Shown here: positions 12,361-24,036 of the stretch, in pieces
Numbering within the stretch: position 1 is the stretch's first letter
Layout: each line of letters opens with the position of its first letter
Assembly (NCBI RefSeq): GCF_037038585.1
Contig: NC_092520.1
Location: 58,184,501 to 58,248,500, forward strand
DNA from: Patagioenas fasciata
Taxonomy: Eukaryota; Chordata; Aves; Columbiformes; Columbidae
DNA: 64,000 bases
Direction of reading: 5' to 3'
Notes under the pieces: generated by a model
Databases searched by the model: none
Told to the model about the DNA's origin: nothing
What the model saw: only the letters and a program-made list of their open reading frames with translations
Position numbers and translations under genes: made by a program

Positions 12361-14228
12361 GCTGATTTTCTTCGATGCTCTTGTGAAACCAATTCTTGGC
12401 CTGGTGCTCTGCCTTAATGAGGAGGATCTGTGGTAGTATAATCATAGTTTTTGTCATGCTACTATGTTTCTAAATATAACAACTTATTGAAAGGGATCCA
12501 TAACCACTGATTTTAATCTGGTAAGACTCATAACTTTCATATTTTGCAGTATTTATAATACTTCATAAAATTTGACTCTCTGCTTCAAATTTCTAAATAA
12601 CTACATTTCTAAATGACCAAGTCTGTAAGTAGGAATGATCCTGGGAACAAGCTTGGTTGCATCTTTTCAAAACAGAGGCATAAATTCATGCTTTCTAGAG
12701 CTAAGTAGTGGATTGACTTCTGTAAGAAGCTCGGAGTCGTGGAAAACATTTTTTATCCAGCCCTTGGATTTGATGGAAAGTTTCTAGTGGAAGCACTAAA
12801 CAGAAAGATTTCTATTTTTTATTTACTTTGTTTAAACAAATGGATTCTTAGTCAACCAGTAACTTTATGGGTAACTGGCAAAATGTACAAAACAGCAAAC
12901 GAAAGTGAATGGTTGCCTTGCAGTTTGATGTAGGATAATATAAACCATGACAAAAATTATATTCTAGAAGCTCCTTATCCTTGGTTGCTCCATTAAACAG
13001 CAAATAACGTAATTCCTACTGAAACAGGAACCACATCTGTTCTGCATTCTTCACTGGGAGTGAATATGAAAAAATGTTTTGTCAGGCAATGAAAAGAAAG
13101 GTAGCAAGTAGTGTTACATTGCTAATAAACGTATAGAAATAGACTGTTTTTTAAGTGCTGCCATGAGAATATGCATTCCTTATGTTGTCTTAGTGCAATA
13201 TTATACCTCCAGAAAGTTCATTATTCTTGGAAAGCAATGAACTGAACCCCGTGTTGATAGCTGGAAACATTATTGAGATTGATGACATGTCAAAAGATGT
13301 TGCCATTGTGGGGTGCAACACTTCTATCAATCTGATTTCTTCATATCTTCATTTCTTTCACATCAGTGTGAATCAGGGAATTGCCCCTGCTATTCCCTTC
13401 TTCACCTTAAAAACATGCAGCTATACATAGGGTAATGCTATATACACAGCATACAGCATAGGGCTGTATGAATGTTTCTTCCTTCTTTTTCTCTGTTGGC
13501 CTTCCTGCATTGCCTCAGCACGTTATTCATCACACTTCTTGTGCACTTCTGCAGAAAGGAAAACGGGGAGTTCCACCCCCCAGGAAAGCTTTCCCAGTCT
13601 TCTCCTTTTCTTCTGCATCCAAGAAATATGAAAACATTGCTGTTTAACTTTTCCTTTAGCCCAGTGTCCCCGATATCCATTAAGGTGAGCCCTTCATGGA
13701 GCTGTGTTTTGGTCTTGCTGATATTGTGTCATTCAATTATCTTGTTGCTGAGAGGCAATGATGTCAGAGGCTGCTGTGGGGGTAATATCTGTATTTCAGG
13801 ACTGTGTACTCTATAAAACCAAATAACTTTGTGGTGCTTAAAATTTTTTGTTAGGTTAGCTTCAGAGGAAAACACAGTACTTTTAGAGGGTGATGTTACA
13901 CCATCTTTACTGTTCTACAGAATTGTCACCTCACAAGTGTAGTGATGGAGACTGGTATTAAAGAGTCCCATAGTGTCTTGGCATGATGACCATTCCCACT
14001 GTACACTGTTCTTACCCTTTCGCACTGTCTTTCCTTTCCGTGTGAGTCACATAAGTGGTTTTAAATGTCTTTCAATGAGTCATATGTTATTGCTGATGGA
14101 TAATTTTGCTAATTCTGTCCCTACTTTAATGTCACTATATCAGAATCTCTGATACCTAAAAGCTAATATTTCATTTGGTCATCTAACATGTCATCTTTAT
14201 AATAAGTACTTGTTTTCCTTAAGCACAC

Positions 14229-14250
14229 TTTTTTTTTTTTTTTTTTTTTT
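14229..14250. repeat. Poly-T tract (22 bases)
   Basis: An uninterrupted run of 22 T. It may be the reverse of an old poly-A tail, but the flanks show no recognisable retrocopy on either side. Confidence 0.9.
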
Positions 14251-16016
14251 GGTCATAGCAATGCCAAAACCTCAAGCTTTTGTTTGTATTCTGAACTGTC
14301 AGTTTGAATTTTTAAATCCTTTTTCAAAAGTGGATCAGACTGAGCATTATGTTGGCTGCATACCTCCTAACACCTTCTGGCAAGCATCAGAAGCCAAGAG
14401 TTCTACTCTGCCATGGCTTATTCCTTGGCTAAAAAAGAATCAAAACACACATAGGAAATTTAATGTGAATATAAGAAGAAGAAAAGGTTGAAGGTTGGAA
14501 ACAAGTGTAAAGACTTCATATACAAGTGGCAGCTGGAATGTATGAAACTACATGCAGTACAAAGTGTTCCTCGGAACAGGAAAACGTAGGTCTGTTGTAG
14601 CAGCCACAGTTTTTAAACAGTGAATTAATTCTGTGAGGGTAACATTCACAGAATTCCTCACCCAGTCATTTCATTCATCCTGCAAATGTACGCGACAAAT
14701 GCCTGAAGACATTGTACATGTGGTATAGGAAGGGAAGACTAGACTGGCAGATGCCAAAACTCAATAGGGAAATACTAACAGCTTTCCAGGCAAGCAGCTA
14801 GGTGGGGAAATCCTATTTTAGACATGTAGGTAGGCAAGATTTATTTCTGGAAGAAATGTGTGAGAGAGCCAAAAAGATGATTTGTTTGACTGCTGTGCTG
14901 CAACATATTGTAATGGCATTACAAGTTATGTTCTGGCATTAAAATGAAATGAGCAGGGAAATGAACATAGTTCAATGTCTTCATTGCTTTCCCCTCAATA
15001 ATGGCTTCTTCCAAGGCAGGGTTTTAATGGTAAAAGCACCTCCACAATCTTTGCAATGATAAATGTACTAGACATGCAAAATACTGGAACATGTAAAAGA
15101 AACGGTTAAAAAATAATACTTGCGTCATAGCTTTTAAAACTTGTAAGTCTGAAAACTAAAACAGTTGCAGTCCAAACAGAGTGGAGTGACTTTGTGAGCA
15201 GAGCACCACCATTTAAACACTAAGAATCATGTTTCTGGTTTCTATAGAGACGAATCAATGCAAAGTCAGATTTAATTTTCTGTCCTTTTGAGATGTAAAC
15301 CTTAAAAACAAAGTTTCCTTGGATTGTAAGTTGGATATAAGCATCCATAATGCTTTTAAGGACCATCTGTTCAGCTGCTCTTGCATGCAGTTTTTCTGTT
15401 GGTATAGCATGTATGTTGGACGAGGGTGCACTTAGATATACCTGGCTTTCAAACAGTTCCAGAGGTAATCTAAGAAGACTAGTTCTGTCAGGAACTAATT
15501 AGTCTATAAATGCATCTTGAAACTACTTCTTTTTTTTTTTTCCTTTGAAATATGTTGTCCTAGTGATGTATTCAGATTTCAGTTAATCTTTTATGCTACT
15601 TTCCGAACACCTAATGGTAGGATGTGCTACAGAAGGGTCTCCGAAGATACTGTATTACATACTATTTATATAAGTCAAGGTCTCAGTTTCTGTGTTTTCT
15701 CTCAAATGTATTTCCACATGTGTTTTAATATGGCTGAGAAATCGGATACTTTTACTTTTTTGCAAAGAGCCTAAGAACACCATCTGATTTACAAATCCTG
15801 GGGAATGAAAAGGGATACAGAGCTGCGCAGTCTGCTGAATAGACTTGCAGGCTTCTCTCTCAAAATGTTTTAAGTTAATATTGTCATAAACTTTCAAGAC
15901 ATATATTTTTCATTCCTGAGTAAGGAGAAGTGGTCCTCAGAATCTCATAAACAATTGCACAGTTGGTAAATGAGCAGGGAATTGACAGGAACTTCGGTAT
16001 TGAAACAAATGATATA

Positions 16017-16104
16017 GAGGATGCCCAGAGGTAACTGTTCATCCTAGAGGATGAGCAGGAGGATTTAATCAGAGGATCAAAGAGAGGATTTCTTCATAGA
16101 GGAT
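16017..16104. repeat. Cluster of GAGGAT hexamers (degenerate minisatellite?)
   Basis: GAGGAT starts at 16017, 16047, 16059, 16072, 16084 and 16099. The last five are 12 to 15 bases apart. The spacer sequences differ, so this is either a decayed tandem repeat of roughly 12-15 bp or a purine-biased patch. Confidence 0.6.
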
Positions 16105-16841
16105 GAAATGAGGAAGAAGTAAATAGGCATAGATACAGCTGTTAATAAGTATTAAAAACAACAGTTGTATTGCTTCATTACTTTGCCTGCCTGCAAAACT
16201 TCAACTACTTTGCCTGCAGTGTTTGTAGTGGTCGTAGTGAAATTAGAATATGAAAAAAGGATTTACGCACAAGTAGCAGAGGGTACATAGGCATTTGTTT
16301 TTCAAGCAGCAGAAATGACAGGGCTAGGGAAATTAAATTTCAGGAATATTAATATCAACTGTGCTGAGAGAGCATTTTCAGGCTTTTCTTACCATTGCTA
16401 TTGACAATAGCTTTGTGTCACAATTTTTATTATGTTGCACACTCAACACTACAGGCAGACTTACCTTCATGATCAAAAGAGGAATTTCAGTGCTCCTTTC
16501 TGAAATTCAGCCATACACATCAGCTGTACTCCCCACCAGGAATCCATCAAATGTCAGAATCAATCAGTTATTATTTTTGCTTTTGTGAAAAGTGCTAGTT
16601 CTTATGGTCAGGCAGAAATTTTGACAGGATTAAAATGAATATATGAGTTAAAAACCACTCTGAAGCATATACCTTTTTCTATGTACTTCTTATTATAAAC
16701 ATACAATAGTATATTTTGCCATCTCAAAATAAGTTATGTCTGGTCTGAGACCTCTTACTTTCTGCTGTCTTTTTCAGCAGCATTGGTTAAATAGTGAAAA
16801 CAGAAAGAAGGGGCTGGTTCATAGCCAGTCTATTGAAATGG

Positions 16842-16932
16842 CATCATAGAATGATTTAGGTTGGAAGGGACTTGTGAAGGTTCAGCTGCTGCTGAAGGAG
16901 GGCTGGCTTCAGAGTTGCTCAGGGTTGTCAAG
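16842..16932 (-). mobile_element. CR1 LINE 3' fragment (antisense, decayed)
   Basis: On the + strand the segment reads catagaatgatttaggttgg then aagggactt, the standard CR1 3' end. Degraded blocks follow: a contracted ctgctgaag region, then agttgctcagggttgtc, corresponding to gttgctcagagccctgtcc. It has internal deletions and is one of the older bird-type copies. Confidence 0.8.
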
Positions 16933-19900
16933 ATATGAAGTCAAAACGTATATGTGACAAGATAAAATAAAGCAAAAGTACTACAGATGAACTACTGAAA
17001 TAATGCTTAATTCATTTGCTTCCTTTAACAAGAATGAAAAACTATTAAAAATTATTTTTGACATGAGGAAAGATGGGCTATGAAACTAAACTGATTTATC
17101 TTGCGATTGTCTTTGTTAAAACTGTAATACTTCTTTTTCCTGAGAGTTGTTTTGGTTTTTTTAGGTGCTGTAGTTAGAATCAGGAAAAAAAACCAAACAC
17201 GCAAACCTTGAGATAAACACAAAGGCAGAAAAGAAAAAAAACCTGGTCATGGATGTTCTTTTAAGGAAGAACCGTTAATTAGGCTAATGCTGCCTACCTC
17301 ATTAGCACAAAATCAGTCCATCCTCCCCAGGTTACTTGCTGTTTCTCATGTTTCTCTGACCTCTCAAGCCACTAGGAGACCTGTCTTTTTCTATTTATTA
17401 TATGCTAACAAGCTGGGTTGACTATTCCTGGGTTTCTCCATTGAGTATATGATAAACTGTTGGGCATTTCCCGTTGGAAGAGAAGCAGAAGGTGGCACAT
17501 GATACATGTCAGAAAGCAGAGGGATAGACTTGCTTAGTCCTGCAATTAAGTGTTTTTGAGGTTGCAAGACCTTTTAAGTTTGTCAGTCAAAGATACCCTG
17601 AAGGAATGAACATGACAATTTCATCATTCAGATTAAAAAAAAAAGAAAAAGTTTTTATTTAGTGGGTCCAAGCATCTCTCCATTAATATAAGACGCAGTC
17701 ACATAACAACTATCTGTGTCTCAGGCTTTGTGCCTAGTAAGAGGCCATTAATAATCTAAAGCAGTGACATGGTTCATCATAGCCATATCAAGTTGTGTTG
17801 CCACAGATCACTGAAGGCTTAATGACTCCAGGTTTCTGAATTTCTGGGAGCTTCAGCCAAAGGTTTTTTTTCTAGCACTTGATTACAGCCTTGCAAATAG
17901 AGCTACTTTGACAGAGTTTAAACACTGGATTAAGGACTGGAAGGTCTTGTTGCCCTGGATCAATTTGGCTACAGGACAGGTTAGCTTAAACTCCCTGTGT
18001 CTCATCCTCCCTTCTATAAATGGAACATAATGTTTACCATCTTTCCATAAAAAACTATTTTAGATGTTGGTTGAAGACTTCCACAGAGCTTCTTGGTATT
18101 AAAAATACCTAGTATATTGCTACCAAACAGTAATTCTGGGGTTGTCTGTTAAGCCTGACATCAAGAATAAATCTACCATCAAAAAGTTAAATAAAGAAGC
18201 CCACCTAGGTGACCCTTTGCACTATTCATCCATCAGCAGGGAAGTAAACCGTTTGTCTATGATTGCCTGTCTCACTTATCTATTACAGTCTATTTGTTCT
18301 TCCTACCCTGTAATTACTCCATTGAATCCACTGAAATATCCTCTGATTCACATTCAAACTATTTTCAGAAACACCCTTTAATTCTGGTATTTCATTGCTC
18401 GGTAAATATGAAAAGGTGCTCAAGATTTGCTTTATTATGAAGTTCTGGATAGCACTGCAAACTTATTGCTGTGGTAGGTTCCAGTTTGACAGCAACTAAA
18501 AACTGGTTTTGTGCATAAACTGAATGCCAAGAGATGGAGGCAATAACAGTAGGAGAAACAAATTTGCCTCCCCCCAGTGCTATAAAAATAAGTCAAGGTA
18601 GTTCCCCTTCAGTGGGATACTCTTACCTCTTCTGATATTGTCTCTTTATTATAAGTACCAGTTTGATTTTTATCTTAAAATAAAAAAAAAAAACCAAACA
18701 TTTAGAATTGTGCCCTAAGTGTGAGAAAGGGAGACCTAGCTGGTAGCCTCAAGTGGTCCAGATGTCAAGACCATGAATAAACTTCTTCTTCAAGGAAGCT
18801 CATGGAGATGACCCAAAAAGATGTCTGGTTGCCTGGCTGCATCACACGCCCTGAAGCAAAGGTGGTGAACATGTGAATGCAGCACACCCTGGGGCATGGA
18901 GCAATTGTCTCTTGCTCTCTAGAGGTTTCCTGGGTGTACCTCAAATTTGTTTGTGTGACTGGACAGTTTAACTCCCCATCCCGAAATGGCAGGTGACTGA
19001 GGAGACCCACAGGTTTGCTGGATGTCTGAAAGTGTGTGGCACCTACTTGGAGGGCTTAGGAGGACAATGATGGTTTCTGGGCATAAGCAACCTGCAGCAA
19101 GGAGTCTCAGCTGCCAGAAGAAACACAGGTGTTTTTCCATATGTGTACCAATGTCTAGGCTTTCCACAAGAAGAGAAGAGCACAACACATCAAGGTTTTT
19201 GGCCTAATACAGTACCCTGGTAAACATTTTAATAGCCAGCGAGTCTTTGGATTCCCCATGCTTTTTGTCCTGCTAAAAGGTAAGGAGTTTAGTTACACTT
19301 TCTATACATGCAGCAATGATCAAGTTCAAAGAGGAACAAGATCTCAGAGTAAGATTGTGGGTTCCTTTTTTTTTAGTTCTGAACCATATATTTCCATGGG
19401 GGAGTTAATGGCTCAATACCTTTTTTTTTTTCCCCCCCCACTTGTCTTTATCTTTTTATTCTTTCTCTAATATTTCTGGGATGTAGTGCTAACCTTGCTT
19501 TAGCATGTATGGATGTATGTTGCAATTTGCTACTGGAACTGACAGGATGCTCCTGGGGATTTCTGTGTACAGGGTTTTGATTTAAAAATAGTCAAACATT
19601 ATAGGAAAAAAAGCATAGTAAAACCCTTACCAAGCTCAGTAATTACTTTTAGGACCATCTCTTATGCTTACGGTAATGTTATTTCAGAAAAACATCTGTA
19701 GTGCTCCAACACTCAGAAATCTGCTGTTGTTTTTAATAACAAACAAAAAGAAACAAAAAATACTTACTGTTATTAACTTTAGAAGAAACAGTACTTTGAG
19801 AAAGTCAACAATATGCTTTACAAAATTATCACTACAGGCTCTTGAATGAAGGGCAATGAAACTATATGCAGGTGTGAGTTGCTTATCACAGTTTTGGAAA

Positions 19901-22900
19901 ATGTGTCAGACTGAAAAGTACGAATAAACATTAACAACTTTTTAAAGGACTACAATAGCATTTAAAACTGTCAGGAAAAAGTGCGGTTTTACTTTCCTTT
20001 AAGTAACATATTTTCCTTGAATGAAACTTTATTTTAATAAGCACTGACATTTAAGGAGCATTTTATTGTCCTCACTGCTTTGAGTCTGTTCTCACAAAGC
20101 ATGCTTAAATTGAAATTCTGACTCTTGCCAGTTATCACTCACCCTGTGTTCTTAGAAGAAGATATTTTCCATCCTAATCAGGTTTGTTGCCTGACTTGTT
20201 TGGAAGCTGTCCTTTTTACTGTGAACATACTTTGCATTATTATGGATAGGATAATGCAAGGAATTACATATTATTCCTCTTTTTACTGGATTACTCAAAT
20301 AAAGACCATTAAAAATGTGTCCAATTAAGACTTTTATTTTGCAAAGTATTTTTTTATTTTGTTGTTGTTTTGTGTTTGTGTTCTTGTGTGTGGTTTTTTT
20401 TTAAAGTCACATTAGTAATTATTTTTAGTTGATTGACTTAAGATTGACTTTTATTGCTGATTCAGCCCAGGTTGCTTGTATTGGTTAAAGCTTTCATCCA
20501 TTTATCATCTCCTTGGCTGTTTCTGTAATACGAAGTGAAATGTAGTGCTGTGTAGAAAAGTTGCTCTAAAATAATATTCTCTATGCATTACTTTTCAGTC
20601 AGTATTAGATGACAATAGAAAGGAATGGAAATAGGAAAACTGATCAACAATCTAATTAAAATGGATGTAGTGTACAATGTTATTAATATTAAAAAATCAA
20701 ATACATAATGGTTGGCAGGTAGAAGAAAAATGAGTTAAAGGGTGAAACAGTACCTTAGGAATGAAAGAAATTTTCACACTCTTCACTGCTATTTCCTTTT
20801 TCCCTCATCCACTTCTTTCCCCTTAATTAGAAGATATTCTTACAGAATTTAGTCAGGAGAGGAAAAGATTAAACATAAATGCTCAAAGAATTATTACCTG
20901 CAAGCTTAAATAGCTTAAGGTATTAAATTATCCATTAACACTACATCAAAATACCTGAAGTAAACAGTGAAGCAGGTTAATAGTATACAAGACTACAAAT
21001 TTAGGCAGTATAATTTGTAAGATTTTGTTTTGTTTTGTTTTGTTTTGTTTAACTGTTTGATGCAAAGAAATGTCCAAAGGAAAGACAAGTAACACCTACT
21101 CCTTCCTATACCATTTTATATCCATTACATACCGTGTGTCTGCCCCACTAACAGAGTCTAACATATAATTAAACAAAACATCACCAGTGTGACTATCACC
21201 TTGGGAAACCATCTGAAAATAAGACATCTTTCAAGTATTGTGCTCAGTTATTGGACTGTGGTAGTTAAAAAATTACCTTATTAAGACCACAGTGGTAGTT
21301 CTTAGCACTGCTGAGTACTTTGGCAGAAAAGGCAAATTTGTTCAATGGGTATTAATTGCCTGTGTTTGGAAAGAATGACGTACTGATATCATGTGAGAAT
21401 TACAAAATACCATCTCAATCCTTTATTATCAAGGACAAAACTAAACATTCTTTACTAAAAAACATTTTAAATGAATATTAAAACATTTAAAATTTAAGCA
21501 TGAAAACCTTGCACAGCAGAATTATGAGATAATGTTCACTTGTACATTATTTGATGAGACCCAAAGAGTGCTGTATAATAGTACTATTAAAAAACTCCAA
21601 GTCAAATGATCCAGGTGATCTATAAGTTACTCTAAGCTTGGGGTGAAATAATAGGATGACTAATATGGGATTGGGTTGATAAAGAATAAGAGTATAATTT
21701 TTAACACTCAACCTGTTTTAAGGAAATCACTCTTTCAAAATTCATTTTCTTCAAATTAACTTGGATTTATTCTTTGAAGAGATTACAAGTTTGTTTTTTA
21801 AAAGTGGTTACTTGGCTGGGACAACTAGTTTTTTTGTGTGGTATTTGTTTTGTTATTGAAACTCTTCCAAATTGAAAAGAAAATCATACCATCATTCATG
21901 TCTACATTAAGCAGTCTCAGAACCAGGCACTGAATTTTTTAATGGATTTACATTTTTTTTGATGGGTTTAAAAAATTCTTATGAATTGATGCCACAAACT
22001 GAACATCTAGAAACAGTCACTGTTCAATTGGTTTTCTCATAGTGACCTGCTGATTTAAAAAGGCATTGGACATTGATTACAATTTACAAGACACAGAGAC
22101 TGGCAGTATGGTCAGTAAAGGTATTAGTTAACATTATTATTAATACACAATCAGGAAAGCAATAAATACAACTATACGGATTCATAATTCAAAAAGAATG
22201 TGCAGTAAAGGCTGAGTATAAGGACCAAGAATGAGGCACGTGGTGGAGGATGAAGACTGATTCACTGGAGAAACACAAATTTGTTTAAATGATCAGGATA
22301 TTAAAGTATAGCCATACCTTTTTTTATGAAAACCTTTCCACTATAAATAAGAGATGACCACAGTTGAATACTGGAAAACAATTACATGTTCTTGAATAAA
22401 AACAGTGTCACATAGTTAAAATATTTTTTGCCCTTTGAGGAACTGAGAGAGTTTTCTTTTTCAGAGGAACATCACTTTCCTAGTTTTAATTGGCTCCAGT
22501 CATAGACCCCAGGACTGAGCTGGCATTTAAGGCAGCATCTGGAAATGAGTATGGATCTACCTCGGACAAGAGTTCACAATTCCAGATCTTGGCTGCACTG
22601 CTCTGTCCACCCTTACCTAGATTTATTATTTACAGTTGCTCTCCTTGTGTTTCCAGTCTTGTGGCTGAAATAGCTGAAATTCGAGTTTCTGCTTCCTTAC
22701 CTCTGTGTTAGATGAGGCATCCTTCTATCTGCACGTAGGCTCAAAGGACTGTATTTCAAGGAGGTGTAGCAACTTAAATAAGCTGCCTGTGGAAATTATG
22801 TTGTTTTTTTAAAAAATTTTTCAATGTCTTTAGCAAAGGTATATTTTGGGGCACAGTGGCAGAATTTTGCCAGTCCAGAACCAGGAGTTCAAGCCAACAG

Positions 22901-22901
22901 C
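16933..22901. other. Intronic sequence without recognisable gene
   Basis: AT-rich unique DNA. It has a T9-C8 run at about 19421-19439 and a TTTTG pentanucleotide array at 21023-21050. No dispersed element or exon was recognised. Open frames are all under 95 codons with no domain pattern. Confidence 0.65.
21023..21050. repeat. (TTTTG)n microsatellite
   Basis: About five and a half perfect TTTTG units in otherwise AT-rich intron. Confidence 0.9.
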
Positions 22902-22946
22902 TTTATATTATTATTCAATATAATTATTTAATATAATAATAATAAT

Positions 22947-22977
<31 letters not shown>

Positions 22978-22982
22978 AGCAG
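22902..22982. repeat. Compound microsatellite (AAT)n-(ATC)n-(CAG)n
   Basis: An AT-rich stretch with ATA/AAT units passes directly into about seven ATC units and then six CAG units. These abut the 3' tail of the antisense CR1 that starts at 22983. A second CAG run is found at the other end of that CR1. Confidence 0.9.
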
Positions 22983-23929
22983 AATCACAGAATCACAGAA
23001 TTGGCTAGGTTGGAAAAGACCTCAGAGATCATCAAGTCCAACCCTTGGTCCAACTTCAGCCCATTTACTAGATCATGGCACTAAGAGCCATGTCCAATCT
23101 CAGTTTAAAAACCTCCAGGGACGGTGAGTCCACCACCTCCCTAGGCAGGCCATTCCAATGCCTCATCACTCTTTCCGTAAAGAACTTCTTCCTAATATCC
23201 AGCCTAAACTTCCCCTGGCAGAGTTTAAGCCCATGTCCCCTTGTCCTATTGCTAACTGCCTGGGAGAAGAGACCAGTTCCCACCTGACTATAACTTCCCT
23301 TCAGGTAGTTATAGAGAGCGATGAGGTCACCTCTAAGCCTCCTCCTCTCCAGGCTGAACAACCCCAGCTCCCTCAGCCTCTCACCATAGGTCATGTGCTC
23401 AAGTCCCTTCACCAGTCTTGTTGCTCTTCTCTGGACCCGCTCCAGCACCTCAATATCCCTCCTGAACTGAGGGGCCCAGAACTGAACACAATACTCCAGG
23501 TGTGGCCTCACCAATGCAGAGTACAGGGGAAGGATCACTTCCCTTGTCCTGCTGACCACACTATTTTTGATACAGGCCAGGATACCATTGGCCTTCTTGG
23601 CCACCTGGGCACACTGTTGGCTCATGTTGAGCTTGCTGTCAATCAGTACCCCCAGGTCCCTTTCTGTCTGGCTGCTCTCCAGCCACTCTGTGCCCAGCCT
23701 GTAGCGCTGAAGGGGGTTGTTGTGGCCAAAGTGCAGGACCCGGCACTTGGCCTTGTTGAACTTCATCCCATTGGAATCAGCCCATTTTTCCAGTCTATCC
23801 AGATCTCTTTGCAGAGCCCTCCTGCCTTCCAGCAGGTCAACACTGCCCCCCAACTTGGTGTCATCAGCAAATTTGCTGATGGTGGTCTCAATCCCCTCAT
23901 CTAAATCATCAATAAAGATGTTAAACAGC
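22983..23929 (-). mobile_element. CR1 LINE, 5'-truncated, with open reverse-transcriptase C-terminal frame
   Basis: The element lies antisense to ITGBL1. Its tail on the + strand is AATCACAGAATCACAGAATT (ATTCTGTG units), followed by a short 3' UTR with the ttggaaaagacctcagagat block. An unbroken reading frame runs on the minus strand from 23952 to 23068 (294 codons including about eight artefactual N-terminal residues from flanking CTG codons). It encodes the C-terminal part of the CR1 reverse transcriptase. FADD, which carries the catalytic aspartates, is at residues 28-31, followed by TKLGG, then [13 protein letters not shown], the RVQRRAT block, [17 protein letters not shown], and a C-terminal [14 protein letters not shown]. 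The endonuclease and N-terminal two thirds of the polymerase are missing, so it cannot move by itself. The unbroken frame suggests a comparatively young insertion. Confidence 0.96.
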
Positions 23930-24036
23930 AGCAGCAGCAGCAGCATCCACATAATTATTTATTATATTATTTAATATAATAATACTTCATATTACTATTT
24001 ATTATATTATTTAATAATGATTAATAATAATAATGT
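23926..24036. repeat. (CAG)n and AT-rich low-complexity flank of the CR1 insertion
   Basis: Six CAG units follow the CR1 5' truncation point. After catccac come about 85 bases made almost only of A and T, with ATTATATTATTTAATA-like units. The first CAG overlaps the CTG codon of the CR1 frame. Confidence 0.88.

Larger units (their letters stand above)
12361..16841. other. Intronic sequence without recognisable gene
   Basis: AT-rich sequence. It includes a 22-base poly-T at 14229-14250, which creates a spurious open frame, and a cluster of GAGGAT hexamers at 16017-16104. No gene is seen. Confidence 0.65.

Noticed and set aside
14210..14491. 93-codon frame starting in a poly-Phe run
   Set aside because: It is generated by the 22-base poly-T tract; no family resemblance.
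23158..23904. 248-codon + strand open frame
   Set aside because: It is the antisense shadow of the CR1 reverse-transcriptase frame, which carries the recognisable motifs on the minus strand.
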